Positions 11,215-61,200 are shown, counted from the stretch's first letter. The stretch: DNA of 64,000 bases from Chaetoderma sp. LZ-2023a (GCA_034401795.1 CM067366.1:84554147-84618146); one strand, 5' to 3'. The notes: generated from the sequence alone by a model not told the origin. Made by a program: numbers and translations.

Positions 11215-12871
11215 CACCTGTGCAAAAGTTAAGCACCAGCAAAAACAATAGAACGTAGAAACATTATGGTACAACTAGGCTACGATACTTTTTGTCCCCG
11301 CGTTAGCTGACATAATTCCAAGTACGAAATGCACATGCATGCATGACTTCACGCCGCTTGATGTCCGTGCGTGGCGGGAAACAGCACACGTGTTCAGTTA
11401 TGTAAAAGTCCAGTTTGAGGTGTAGAACATTACATACAGATTTAGGCGACAAGATTAGTAATTTTGTGTTCATGACCGTGGTTTATTTGTACAGAGAGAA
11501 TTAGCTCTTGATTGTGAACCGCTATGGCAAGACGAAGGTTAAGTGATCGTGTGAAATGGCAAATCATAGGCATGCATACCACTGGTATGTCATGCAGAGA
11601 GATTGACAGACAGCTGAACATTAACCATACTGTAATCAGTCGTTTGATAGCAAAACATGGGCAAACTAACGAGGTGAAGGACAGGCCTAGATCTGGAAGA
11701 CCGAAGAAGACTACTGCCCGTGATGATCGAGCCCTAGTACGCCTTGTTAGGAGATCTCCATTCACCAACAGCAGAGTGCTCAGCCAGCAATGGGAAACGC
11801 GCAATAGAGTGTCAATGTCTACCGTCAAAAGGAGACTGTATGCTGCTGGCATGAAAGCTAGGAGACCTGTCAGACGTCCTCTCCTCACTGCACACCACAA
11901 AGAGGAGCGACTGAGGTGGTGCAACGAAAGAAGACACTGGAACATGAGATCCTGGAGACGGGTACACTGGTCCGATGAAAGTCGGTTCCTGCTTCATGCC
12001 ACAGATGGTCGAACTCGTGTATGGAGGTCCAGACGCACGGCGTACGACCAACGTAACATCATGGAAGAAGTTCCATTTGGTGGAGGTTCCGTTATGATAT
12101 GGGGGTGCATCTCATTTGATTGTAAGCTGGATCTGTTGACTGTACCTGGAACACTAAATGGACAAAGATATCAAGATTCCATACTGGATAGAGTTGTGGT
12201 CCCTCATTTTGTAAATCATGCACCTGGAACCCACCCTATATTCATGGATGACAACGCCCGACCACATCGTGCTAGAGCTGTGCATGAATACCTCCGCCAG
12301 AATGCCATCGAAAACCTACCATGGCCAGCAAGGAGCCCTGACATGAACCCTATTGAGCATATCTGGGACATTCTGGGAAACATGGTGAGAAGGAGGGATC
12401 CTCCTGTGCAGAACCTACAGGAATTAACAGACGCACTCCATCTTGAATGGCAACGAATACCACAATGGCGTATCAGTCGGTTGGTGACCAGCATGAGACG
12501 TCGTGTCCAGGCCGTCATCCAGGCACAAGGTGGATATACCCGGTATTAATAATGACAGTCTCAAACTCGTGCACAGATGTTAAACTTCGTTTTCAGACAC
12601 CATTAATGACAATCTAGCCACGTGTGTCAACTGTAGGGCAATAGTTGTCAGTTGTGTCAATGTAACCATATTCAGGCCTCGTTTTCAAGTTCAAACAAAA
12701 ACATACAGTGTTTCCCCACCATCATAATCAGCATTCCTCTAGTTGCATTATTACCTCTTGCACTAAGATGGATGGGTACATAAATGTTTATGCTATTGCT
12801 TTCTTCATAGCACATGAATATACCCTCGCATGTGCGTAAAAATAGGGTGGTGCTTAACTTTTGCACAGGTG
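11215..12871 (+). mobile_element. Complete Tc1-like DNA transposon inserted in the LINE
   Basis: Terminal inverted repeats CACCTGTGCAAAAGTTAAGC (from 11215) and its exact complement ending at 12871. TA dinucleotides flank both ends (11213-11214 and 12872-12873), the Tc1/mariner target site. It is 1657 bp long and carries one intact transposase. It is nested in LINE ORF2, so it is younger than the LINE insertion. Confidence 0.95.
11524..12549 (+). CDS. Tc1-like transposase, intact, 341 aa
   Basis: Catalyses cut-and-paste transposition at TA sites in the nucleus. Residues 1-60 form the first helix-turn-helix (SCREIDRQLNINHTVISRL). A GRPKK AT-hook-like basic hinge lies near 57-62, and a second helix-turn-helix at about 66-120. 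The DDE triad is Asp151 (WSDESRF), Asp243 (DDNARPH) and Glu278 (MNPIEHIWD), with 34 residues between the last two (DD34E). A glycine-rich FGGGSVMIWG stretch is present. The length of 341 aa is normal for Tc1. The start ATG at 11524 is the first in frame and no stop interrupts. With matching TIRs on both sides this copy could still be active or was so recently. Confidence 0.95.
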   Translation: MARRRLSDRVKWQIIGMHTTGMSCREIDRQLNINHTVISRLIAKHGQTNEVKDRPRSGRPKKTTARDDRALVRLVRRSPFTNSRVLSQQWETRNRVSMSTVKRRLYAAGMKARRPVRRPLLTAHHKEERLRWCNERRHWNMRSWRRVHWSDESRFLLHATDGRTRVWRSRRTAYDQRNIMEEVPFGGGSVMIWGCISFDCKLDLLTVPGTLNGQRYQDSILDRVVVPHFVNHAPGTHPIFMDDNARPHRARAVHEYLRQNAIENLPWPARSPDMNPIEHIWDILGNMVRRRDPPVQNLQELTDALHLEWQRIPQWRISRLVTSMRRRVQAVIQAQGGYTRY

Positions 12872-12873
12872 TA

Positions 12874-14410
12874 TATAACCGTTGAATATGTGTCCAGAGA
12901 ACTTAGCAACTTAAAAACAAATAAGTCATCTGGTTATGATGAATTGAACGCACACTTCCTCAAAGCAGCAGCATCAATAATTGCACCCTCAATTACACTT
13001 ATTATAAACAAAAGCATAGCTACGGGATAATTCCCCAAAATGTGGAAATGTGCAAAAGTAAAGCCTCTACATAAATCTGATTCAAAAACCAATGTTAGCA
13101 ATTATAGGCCTATCTCTATATTACCCATTATCTCTAAGGTTATTGAACGACACATACATGATCATATTTATAAATTTATAACCAAGTATAATTTATTAGT
13201 GGAGTCGCAATCAGGCTTTAGACCTAACCATTCATGTGAAACTGCTTTGTTAAATCTAATAGAAAGATGGCGCTTTTCGATAGATAATGGCGACCTTATT
13301 GGTTCTATTATGATTGATTTTAAAAAGTCCTTTGATCTTGTCAATCATGACATCCTATTACAAAAATTAAGTATTTACAAATTCAGCTATAATACATTAA
13401 AGTGGTTTTCTTCATATTTAAATGGCAGACAACAATACGTTTCAATTTCTGGAAAGAATTCTAAACCACTACCCATCGATATAGGAGTACCACAAGGCTC
13501 AGTTTTAGGGCCACTTCTGTTCATTTTATATGTTAATGATTTACCCATGTGTGTCAACAATCTTATGGATATGTATGCTGATGATACAACTATGCATGCT
13601 GCTAGCTCAAATGTCGCTGAAATTCAGGAAAATCTAATTAACGGTATGAAGTCGGTAGAAGAATGGTGTGTAAATAATAAAATGTTGTTAAATAAGGACA
13701 AAACTAAGTTTATGATGTTAGGAACTAAGCATAAATTGAAATAAGTAAATAATAATGTTATGATCCCTACAAATCGTGGAAGCTTAAATGTTGTGGAATC
13801 TGACAAACTTTTAGGAGTATACATAGATAATACGCTTGCATGGAAAGAACATATAGGCAAACTTTGTAAAAAGATTTCGTCCTTGATTTATATTCTACGG
13901 AAAAATAAACATTATCTTAGCATTGAGCAACGAAATCTTTTCTATAAGTCGTATATCCTTTCACACATTGATTATTGTAGTCTTGTATTTTGCCCATCTT
14001 CACCTACATTATTGGACAGTTTAGAAAAACTACAAAAACGGGCTGCTAGGCTGATATTAGACATGCCTTACAGGACACCATCTGCACAACTATATGAAAC
14101 ATTAAACTGGACAAATTTAACTAAAAGAATGCAAATTAAAATGGGAATTATGACATATAAATCTAGAAATGGTCTGGCCCCTGGTTACATGAAAGACATG
14201 TTCACTTCCGTTGGGGTGGCGCACACTAGAAATTTACGTTCCAAAACACGCAATCACCTACAACTTCCGAGGATTAAAACGGAATATGGCAGAAAAAGCT
14301 TCAAATACACTGCAGCGCAACTGTGGAATGCTCTGCCTGAAACGATTACTCAGTCTTCCACTCTGCTGACATTCAAATCAAATATACATGAATATATTAC
14401 TAAATTATAG
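12874..14410 (+). pseudogene. LINE ORF2, reverse transcriptase part
   Basis: Continues ORF2 after the Tc1 element. The RT motifs appear in order: LKTNKSSGYDELNAHFL, NYRPISILPIISKVIER, SGFRPNHSCETAL, motif A MIDFKKSFDLVNH, motif B GVPQGSVLGPLLF, motif C MYADDTTMH (about 13570), then the thumb and the C-terminal LAPGYMKDMF region typical of CR1/L2. In-frame stops at 13028-13030 and 13742-13744 (both TAA) break it. Rejoining across the TA site leaves a frame slip inside a TATATA run. The YADD catalytic aspartates are intact. Confidence 0.9.
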
Positions 14411-14705
14411 TGATATATGGGCAATGTGATTTCACCTTTTTACTTGTGTTCTAATATTGCATATTTTGTTTATTTCTAAATAGCTATGTAGGCCTATGTG
14501 TGTATGTGTGAAGGAATGTGTACGACCTTGCGCGTGTGTATGCGTGAACGGTGATTCGAACATCGACATTCGACGAGGTATTTATTCTGCAATACTGTTT
14601 TAGTAATATCTATCGAAAATGAACAAATATGTTAATTATCTAATTTAACAGTCATTTTACTTGTGTTATAATACTGTACATTTTGTATATTTGTAAATAG
14701 TTATA

Positions 14706-14772
<67 letters not shown>

Positions 14773-14847
14773 GTGTGTGAGGGCCTCGGGAAGATCAGTT
14801 TACTGACGATGTATACCCTCCTTAAATAAAGATTATTATTATTATAA
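14411..14847. repeat. LINE 3' UTR with (GT)n and (ATT)n tail
   Basis: Two related words (TTTTACTTGTGTT...TATTGCATATTTTG near 14437 and TTTTACTTGTGTTATAATAC near 14654) suggest a short duplication in the 3' UTR. A (GT)n tract runs 14706-14788. AAATAAAG at 14824 may be the polyadenylation signal and is followed by the ATTATT tail. Confidence 0.7.
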
Positions 14848-14874
14848 AGGGGCAGATTCTTTATGAAGTAAGGA

Positions 14875-14945
14875 ATGCTCTGGTGAAAATTTTGAAACTA
14901 ATGTAACTGGAACCTGTTGCTGAAAATATTCAACAGCTTCACTGG
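14875..14945. mobile_element. MITE family 1 core remnant
   Basis: Only TTTTGAAACTAATGTAACTGG and part of the second arm (AATATTCAACAGC) remain. Confidence 0.5.
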
Positions 14946-15003
14946 ATAGCTGGCTTGTTATTGAGACAGTTAACGACCAACAGTTAAAAGGAATAAACCA
15001 TTA

Positions 15004-15464
15004 AGAGCGTTTTCCATGCACGCGTGATGCGTATGCGTGACGCGTATGCGTGTGGGTGACGCGTATGCGTATTGTGCTTTTCCATGCACTCGTATACGGT
15101 TTGCGTGTAGCGTGCGTTTTTGTCTTTAGAACCAGCAGAAAATCAAGATAATATCCTTTTCTATGCTTAATTTCCTGGACGGCATTTTACTAAAAATTAT
15201 GTGAAGTACAAAAAAAAAGCAAAGTCAACTAAAGCACTGAACTGACTTGAATCAAAACACGTGCTGTCGTAAAAACCATTTTCTCGCGAAAACACCCTCG
15301 TGTGACGTCATATGGGAATTTCTTGTCCGTAACCTGAGCGATTTTCTTACGCATACGCATCACGCGTACCAATACGCATCACGCGTTACGGACACATGGA
15401 AATAGGCCATATAATTAACGTTATATCGAAAACATACGCATCACGCGTGCATGGAAAACGCCCT
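15004..15464. mobile_element. TIR element rich in GCGTATGCGTGACGC words
   Basis: Outer inverted repeats GCGTTTTCCATGCACGCGTG (left) and CACGCGTGCATGGAAAACGC (right) bound about 460 bp. Inside the arms, short words GACGCGTATGCGT are repeated on the left and their complements on the right. There is no coding capacity. A MITE is the simplest reading. Confidence 0.75.
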
Positions 15465-15669
15465 CGAACAAATATAAGGGTATTATGGATGAGGTTTTGA
15501 TGAACAAACGTAACACGAACACATCCAAAACATCTATATAGGCTATGCTAATGTGTAAAACCCTATTACTCGTGGAATGCGAGATTTGATTGGCGAGATT
15601 TGGGTGCCTACCCCTTTGGACCCGAAAGACGAAACACGAAGAAAACCTTTATGGTGGGAGAAATTGTCT

Positions 15670-15775
15670 GTCGGAATAATTTAAAACTACTTTGAATGGA
15701 AAGTGTTTCTGGACATGTCATCAACAGATGTTCCAGTCAAATTAGTTTCAAAATATTCAACAGCATACCTCTATG
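15670..15775. mobile_element. MITE family 1 core remnant
   Basis: Right arm CAGTCAAATTAGTTTCAAAA with ATATTCAACAGC at about 15732; the left arm is heavily diverged. Confidence 0.5.
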
Positions 15776-15784
15776 TTTGCATTA

Positions 15785-16018
15785 ACCCTTTAACTCGTAG
15801 ATTTGCTCAGGAAAATGTTATTTTTTCAATGAAAGTGTCCATCTACAGACCAAGATAATATTATTTTTGAAATCTTAACACTGAAATGACTGGCGCGGTT
15901 ATCGCGCTAGCCATTCCAGTGGTAAATTTTCGAAAATAATCTTCTCACGGTCTGCAAATTGGCATTTCTCAAGATCACCACAGACGCCGTTTTTCGTCAG
16001 TGTAAGCGGTAAAGGGTT
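15785..16018. mobile_element. piggyBac-type MITE in the SLC26 3' region
   Basis: Left end TTAACCCTTTAACTCGTAG (from 15784) and right end GCGGTAAAGGGTTATAA. The inner arms GTCCATCTACAGACCAAGAT and GGTCTGCAAATTGGCA flank a palindromic centre GGCGCGGTTATCGCGCTAGCC. It lies about 150 bp past the SLC26 stop, probably in the 3' UTR or just beyond. Confidence 0.8.
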
Positions 16019-16165
16019 ATAACCTCCACTTCCTACATTTTTGGTGGCTTGAGTTTTAAAGGTTTTTATAAATAAAATTGAGATTCCATCACTTCGAAGT
16101 TCAAAGAGCCAGTTGTCAAATGATACAATTGTCAAAAAAATTCCTATTGAAGTGAAAATGTTTCT

Positions 16166-52827
<36,662 letters not shown>

Positions 52828-53040
52828 CTGAAATCATATAACAGGTGAGGATTACTACACACTCTGTCCACTCTCAACTCTATAACATTCCGTCTGCAGG
52901 TGAAGAGTTACTTACATTTGCACTGCGCCGGGTCTTGTCCTTTAATTGTCGCGTGGTATCGTAAAAACTACTTACCGATTTGGCTCAAATCTTAACATAA
53001 CGAAACGACCTGTCGTGCTAATGGAAGTAACTTTTCACTC

Positions 53041-53047
53041 GCGTGTG

Positions 53048-53103
<56 letters not shown>

Positions 53104-53170
53104 TGGAGGTGGGGGTGTGGGGGTGGGGTGATCGATTGACCTTCTATCGCTCGCACGCGCGCACGCGCGC
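53041..53170. repeat. (GTGC)n and GCGC-rich tract
   Basis: About 15 perfect GCGT units at 53043-53105 followed by G-rich and CGCACGCGCGCA words. Confidence 0.95.
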
Positions 53171-53487
53171 AGTGTTACTTATCTCCGGGCCCTAGGCGAA
53201 TGCTGGATCTAGCAATAGTTAGAGGGGTGATCTCCCCAGCGAGATCCGCAGAATTGTGTAGCTGTTGCATATATGGGAAGGTCTGACACGAAGATGTGGT
53301 GATACCGTCTTCAAACATCTTGAAACTTTTTTATTGCAGTTAAAAATCTTAGAATAGACTATAAAACTACAACTACAGTAAGAGTGTTCTCCATAAGAAG
53401 TTGGTCTACACCTCCACACACACACACCCCACTCCCCATCACTCCCCCCCCTCCTCCCGTATTCGAACTAATACGGTCTTTCAAATG
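53171..53487. other. No gene seen
   Basis: Contains a short CA/C-rich run at 53415-53460. No coding signal recognised. Confidence 0.5.
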
Positions 53488-53945
53488 ATCAATGGACCTT
53501 TCCAGTTTTAGCTATGTCCCGCCCATCTCGAGCTAAGCGTAATCCACCCCTCGCTCATATTGGGATCGATCAGTTTCTGAACTCCCTGACTATTAATTTC
53601 CGGAAATTTTACAGGTAAGGTGTTGAATATTTTGGAACTAATTTGACCAGGAGCCCAGTCAAATTAGTTTCAAAGTATTCAACAGCATATTTATTAAATA
53701 GTAGACAAATACAATTGTGTACGTGTTGGGCTATTAAGTGCCCAGTCAAATTAGTTTCGAAATATTCGACAGAATGTTTATTAAATAGTAAAGACATACA
53801 ATTCGTACTACGTGTCGGACTATTAAGCACTTAAGATGGACTAAATCGAGTCTGTAATTGATTATGACGTCATCCTGCACGTCACGTAGTTGATTATGAC
53901 ATCATATGACGTCATATGATGGATGAATAATCTGGAAACTTTACC
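53488..53945 (+). mobile_element. MITE family 1 copy, long form
   Basis: GGACCTTTCCAGTTTTAGCT start, GGGATCGATCAG, core arms at 53620-53683, a second right arm at 53738-53775 (local duplication of the CAGTCAAATTAGTTTC-to-ACATACAATT segment), three TGACGTCA/TGACATCA sites, end AATCTGGAAA. Confidence 0.85.
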
Positions 53946-54091
53946 TCCAGGAGTTGCTACTCGTGACATTCTGTAAAGCAGATTAATCTCATTTTACTTA
54001 ATGGAATACTGATCTGTTTTGGGATTTGCGAGCGTGCCGTTTTGAACCGATGAGGTGAACTTATGCAGCTGCAGTATTGCTGCTTTCTTAA

Positions 54092-54424
54092 TTCACCTTT
54101 CCAGAGTACCCACCAATCATATGACGTCATAATGAACTACGTGGTGTGTAAAATGACGTCACAATGAATGACGTCATGAATGACGTCGATAAGTACGTCA
54201 CGAACGCATATTTGATGACGGTCTATGGGCTGTTGTACAAATTGTTTGCTTTTACTATTTAATAAATATTCTGTTGAATATTTTGAAACTAATTTGAATG
54301 GGCGCTGTTGCTGCCTATGGCAGCAACAGCACCCAGTCTAATTAGTTACAAAATATTCAACAGCTTCCCTGTATAGTTTTCAGGAAATTGATAGCCAGGG
54401 GCATGGCTAAAAATGGAAAGGTCC
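54092..54424 (-). mobile_element. MITE family 1 copy, reverse, well preserved
   Basis: TTCACCTTTCCAGAGTACCC start; TGACGTCA at 54123, 54154, 54167 and 54180 or close variants; near-perfect core hairpin at 54272-54362 with loop GCTGTTGCTGCCTATGGCAG; end AAAATGGAAAGGTCC. Confidence 0.9.
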
Positions 54425-55010
54425 ATACTCTTCTCTAGAGATGTATTCTCCATTTTGTTTCACACTTCTGACCTTCCCGGTGTTATGTCGAGAGACACGC
54501 CAATTCATTGGATGTATTTTAAAGGATCTGACATCTTTTACGCCATTTCGAGACAGTCCACCGCACATGCACGCTGCTTGGTACGAGGCAGGACACCGTC
54601 AAGCTAAACTCGTGGCGGTGTTGTGTCCGGCCCAATGCTGAAAATACTTTTTAGCATTTCAACAATAGTGGCTGCCATTGCCTTTGCGGATAGCCACTAA
54701 TCATATGCTGCCGGAATTAACGTAATACCACAGAATCCATCTTTTTCACTTAACATCTGCGTCATATCTTTTTTCAGTTCCCATGTTGAAAGAGCCACCG
54801 CTATATCTCTCATGCATTCTAATACTACACTCGCCATCCTGATTCACTGGGAGCACACATGTTGCAGTATTTGATTGTGCATTTATTTGTTTTGAAAATA
54901 AAAATGAAAATAAACCCTGTAATCCTGCCGCTGTTAGCAAGTTACTAGAAATGGCATCTGGTTGACAGTTTCACTCACACTGAGAATACAATAAGCATCC
55001 CTGATAACGC
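54425..55010. other. No gene identified
   Basis: Several short open frames (for example 54746-54940 on the minus strand) but no recognisable product, splice pattern or repeat. Confidence 0.4.
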
Positions 55011-55102
55011 ACCTTACTGGGCCGATACCGGGCCGATACTGAAAGTACCGGCACGGCATCGGCCCAGTATCGTCCGAGAAAGCTTCGTTATCTGGGGAGT
55101 AT
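55010..55102. repeat. Small GGGCCGATAC inverted element
   Basis: CCCTGATAACGCACCTTACTGG on the left and GCTTCGTTATCTGGGGAG on the right are inverted, with GGGCCGATACTG words between. Same end style as 51600-52100. Confidence 0.55.
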
Positions 55103-55142
55103 CAGTATCATTTCGGGAAATGCATGTTGTCCAGACGACATA

Positions 55143-55465
55143 ATGGAGGAATCCAGTTTAGCTGTTCCCCGCCCATCTCGTGCTAAGCTCCACCCACGCT
55201 TTGTTCATGCACCCTCTGAATCTCAATTTCCTGAAAACTACACAGGTAAGCTGTTGAATAGTTCGAAACTAATGGCAGCAGACTTCGGCCTGCCCAGTAA
55301 AATTAGTTTCAAAATATTCAACAGAGTTTATATTAAATAGTACTGACATACAATTCATACAACAACGCTTAGTTCATTATCGATGATGTAATTAGTTATG
55401 ACGTCATCATATACGTCAAGTAGTTGATTATGACGTCATATGATTGATGGATAAACTGGAATCAT
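55143..55465 (+). mobile_element. MITE family 1 copy
   Basis: TCCAGTTTAGCTGTTCCCCGCC start, core arms at 55250-55322, ATACAATTCATACAACAACG, two TGACGTCAT sites and TGGATAAACTGGAA end. Confidence 0.85.
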
Positions 55466-55512
55466 CCATCATGAGTGAAAGCGAATAAGCTTTGTGGAAA
55501 CAGACAACGCAA

Positions 55513-55912
55513 CAATGGACCTTTCCAGTTTTAGCTATGCCCTGCCCATTTCTATCTAAGCTCCACCCACACCTCGTCCGTGTTGGAATCGATCGATCTC
55601 TGAAATCTCTGACTATGAATTTCCAGAATACTATACAAGTAACCTGTTAAATATTTTGAAACTAATTTGACTGGGCACTGTTGCTGTCTATGGCTGCAAA
55701 AGCGTCCAGTCAAATTAGTTTCAAAATATTCAACAGAATGTTTATTAAATTGTGAAGACATACGATTCGTACAATGTGTCCGACTTTTAAACGTTAAAGA
55801 CGGGCCATATAGAATCATTTATGACGTAATGATTATGACGTCATCCTACACGCCGCTTCACTGATTATGACATCATATGACGCCAGACATAGATGGATAC
55901 TCTGGCAAGGTG
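55513..55912 (+). mobile_element. MITE family 1 copy, full structure
   Basis: GGACCTTTCCAGTTTTAGCT, GAATCGATCGATCTCTGA, core hairpin 55646-55737, AAGACATACGATTCGTACAA, TGACGTAATGATTATGACGT, end CTGGCAAGGTGAATTA. Best example of the complete order of parts (about 400 bp). Confidence 0.9.
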
Positions 55913-56804
55913 AATTATTAGACAAGTGGAAATCTAGTTAGAGTATCACAAGTTCGGAATTCCATTGCGTGCTTTTCCTAGACCATTTGAAACTTCATAC
56001 ATAGCTTAGTACGGATGGTATGTTTCGTACCAACAGCTTCAGATATCTATACAATGTTAGCACAGCTGGATATTCCATCATTAATGAGTGGCATGCATCA
56101 GTAATGAAAACAAGGGGAATATATGTATAGTTCTCCCAGAAATACCTAACTCAGGCTACATACTATCCGTAAATATGTTTAGTTATCAAGTCAAAACTGT
56201 CTCAAATTTAGGTCAGATTCTCCTAGGGTAAATGCGTGATGCCTTTGATATAGTTTATTAAAAGACCATATGTCACACTATCGTTTGCCCCGCAAGCCTT
56301 ATTTTCTGTACGTAGGCCTACTGGCTTGTATTGATTGATCACCTGTCTGTAATGTGTATCCCACTTGTATATGTATGCTGTGTGTTTATAGGCTAATATG
56401 CCGTTCATTATAACGAGTTATCTGTTCTTTTATTGTCTAAATATGGAAATATTTTCATTTCTCAGTCCACGCATGCTATTGGTGCGAAATTCGCTTATAG
56501 GTGGTTTTATGAATAACACTGCGCAAGCCTCCCTGTGGATTTTCCAGATGGTGGCCACCCTACATATGTTTCCTAGGGGTCCAAAACCTATGAAGAAATG
56601 GCACAATTCTATAATCGCGCCTGTTATGGTAAATCGAAGTTGACATCTGGTACGGGATCAGCCGATCATGCCTTTTTCCCCCGAAGTCAAGCGCAAGTAG
56701 CATTGCATATATCGGTTGGCCATGCGCATATGCCACTTAGCACAATGCCTGCATGTACAACAGCAAAATTCAATATTATTTCTTTCATTATTATATGTAC
56801 AGAT
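55913..56804. other. No gene seen
   Basis: Unique-looking; a few short ORFs without recognisable product. Confidence 0.45.
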
Positions 56805-56928
56805 TCATAGACATTGCAGGCGTTTCATAGACATTGCAGGCGTTTCATAGACATTGCAGGCGTTTCATAGACATTGCAGGCGTTTCATAGACATTGCAGG
56901 CGTTTCATAGACATTGCAGGCGTTTCAT
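56805..56928. repeat. 20-bp tandem repeat, 6 units
   Basis: TCATAGACATTGCAGGCGTT repeated six times almost perfectly. Confidence 0.97.
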
Positions 56929-57695
56929 CCAAGTGATGCGTAGCGTTACCGTACTGTTCAAACTAAAGGCTACTTTGTGTGAAAATTGTGTTTTAGCGCT
57001 GCTGTCCATTTTACAATATACATTATATTAGACAAGAAAAGAACATATAACTTGGTATAAACCTCTGCTTGGTTTCACACACATTTCCATTAAATGAAAG
57101 ACGAGTATACGCTTGTAGATGCTTATCAAAGCTTGCATTGTATGTTTATTAAGGCAGAAGTAATATGCATATGAATGTATGTCACGTTTAGAAAACTGTT
57201 TTTCTGCTTACGGATAAGTGTAGTTTGGATATGGAGATGCTCCCTCGCCCTCTTTGTGGTGGCCCCTTAAAATCTGGCGCCCTAGGCAGAGCCTATATAG
57301 ATCGCCTATATGTCTTGCGCCAGCCCTGACTTAATTAGCTACTAATGTGTTAAAACTATTGCAATAAATATGTTTTCGGTCGCACTACTGGACCTACAAT
57401 GTCACATTCAGGAATACATTTTATGCTTGGAACGTGATTGTGGCGACCGCGGTGTGTGTATAAGTGCACCTGGTCTACAACAATGCTGACATACATATAA
57501 CTGATCCAGTTTCAAGCTTTTCATTGAAAATTATTCATGCATCATATTTACTTATTTATTGAATGGATTATGTGACATGTAATGACAACCGCAATCAATG
57601 GCATGCTTCTGGTGACGTGGGTGTATTGTAAGTTCGGGCTCTGTATACATTAGGCCTACCAGTAGGCCTATATACCTACATATATCTCTTCGGAA
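56929..57695. other. No gene seen
   Basis: GCCCTAGGCAGAGCCTATAT-type wording near 57280 and TAGGCCTA words near 57650. No coding signal. Confidence 0.45.
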
Positions 57696-57699
57696 GGGG

Positions 57700-58060
57700 G
57701 AGTTTTTCTCATACAATTGGAAATGAGGTCAATCATTACGATCATATGACGTCATAATCAACAACGGTTACGTTATGAATGACGCGATTTAGTCCGTCTT
57801 AAAAGCTTAATACTCCGTCAAGTTATACAAATTGTATGTCCATTTAATAAACATTCTGTTGAATATTTTGAAACTAATTTGACTGGATTCTGTTGCTGCC
57901 ATAGGGCACACAGTCAAAGTAGTTTGAAAATAGGCAGCAGATTACGTGTAAAGATTTCTGGAAATTGAAATCCAGTGAGGGCAGTCATCGATCGATCCCA
58001 ACACAGGCAATGCGTGGGCGGAACTTAGTTAGAGGTGGGCCGGGCAGGGTTAACACTTAT
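57700..58060 (-). mobile_element. MITE family 1 copy, reverse
   Basis: TCATATGACGTCATAATCAA, TTAGTCCGTCTTAAAAGCTT, core arms (57856-57930, right arm diverged), ATCGATCGATCCC and GTGGGCCGGGCAGGG. Confidence 0.8.
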
Positions 58061-58489
58061 TCATCCATTAGCTTTGGAATTTATTCTGCGTTCTTGTCTC
58101 ATAGGCGAGTTGTGTAAATGGACAAGTTTGTTGATAGCTTGGTAGCGTTTAAAGACACACACACACACACACACACCCCACAACCCCCCCCCCCACAACC
58201 CCCCCCCCTCCGTCGCAGAGATTCGATTTTGCCCATGATATTGTAATGTAGCTTCCAGAGGAGTGCAGGAATCCCGCAGGGCGAGGTGACTCAGACCCTG
58301 ATTCCGGTGTGCACGCTGACTGTCCAGCTGGCCCAAGCGTTCCTGTGGAAGTATGCAATGGGGGCAGTAGAGGGTGTTGAATCTGCAGGTGTTGTTCCAC
58401 GACGTTGTAAGAGGAGTTTGAAGACAGCAAGATATGCGGATATGACGTAAGCTGTAGATAACCCGTTATACAGTGTTCATGACCCTATT
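58061..58489. other. No gene identified; short (CA)n and C-runs
   Basis: (AC)n at 58153-58175 and C-runs to 58210. The frames on both strands beyond do not resemble a known protein. Confidence 0.4.
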
Positions 58490-58728
58490 GTAGTGTTATT
58501 CGATAATACTTGAACAGAGCAGTGCCTATTAATCAATCACTGTATATGTATTCTGTCACAACATTATAACTCAGTGGCTGATTCAAGGTGGTGGGGGGGG
58601 GGGCGTACCGTAGTGTTATTCGATAATACTTGAACACAGCAGTGCCTATTAATCAATCACTGTATATGTATTCTTTTACAACATTATAACTCAGTGGCGG
58701 ATTCAAGGTGGTGGGGGGGGGGCGGACC
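58490..58728. repeat. Tandem duplication of about 119 bp
   Basis: TAGTGTTATTCGATAATACT to CAAGGTGGTGGGGGGGGG occurs twice in a row with only a few differences; G-runs and C-runs lie at and after the junctions (to 58930). Confidence 0.95.
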
Positions 58729-58999
58729 CGGCGTACGCCCCCCCCCCCCTAAAATTGTCCAAGCCTACTATTATTTCTATGAGACATCTGATACAAGTAA
58801 TATTAGTATATTTCTAAAAATAAAATAAGATTTTTGATCACTCAGAATGTAGGAGATGGCTTCTCAGAGCATTTAATTTTCAAATTTTTCCTGGGGACGA
58901 CCCCCGGACCGCCCCCCGCCCCCCCCCGCCTGTGACACCCGCTTCCAGACCCTCCCCATTTACGTACCCCCCCCCCACCCCAACACAAATTCCTGGATC

Positions 59000-61200
<2,201 letters not shown>

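Larger units (their letters stand above)
7234..14847 (+). mobile_element. CR1/L2-type LINE, decayed, split by a Tc1-like transposon
   Basis: A near full-length two-ORF non-LTR retrotransposon. ORF1 (7234-9023 and in-frame extension) has a coiled-coil-like part, an SGNH esterase and a zinc knuckle. ORF2 has an apurinic endonuclease (9894-10560), a linker, and an RT with YADD (12874-14410). A 3' UTR ends in a short (ATT)n tail at 14833-14847, as CR1/L2 elements often do. A Tc1-like element sits at 11215-12871 between linker and RT. Several in-frame stops and two or more frameshifts show it is inactive. The 5' end is not defined. Confidence 0.85.

Noticed and set aside
53955..53985. Mini-exon on the minus strand (TTTACAG, then ATGTCACGAGTAGC..., then GTAAAG) that would join SLC26 exon 1 in frame
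   Set aside because: It would give only eight residues before TM1, far shorter than any SLC26 N-terminus, and no other support exists. Kept as a weak possibility only.
54746..54940. 64-codon minus-strand frame with TATCVLPVNQDGEC wording
   Set aside because: Protein-like composition but no homologue I can name, no splice context and no start evidence.
56805..56928. CRISPR-like array
   Set aside because: The 20-bp units are directly adjacent with no spacers, and the DNA is animal.
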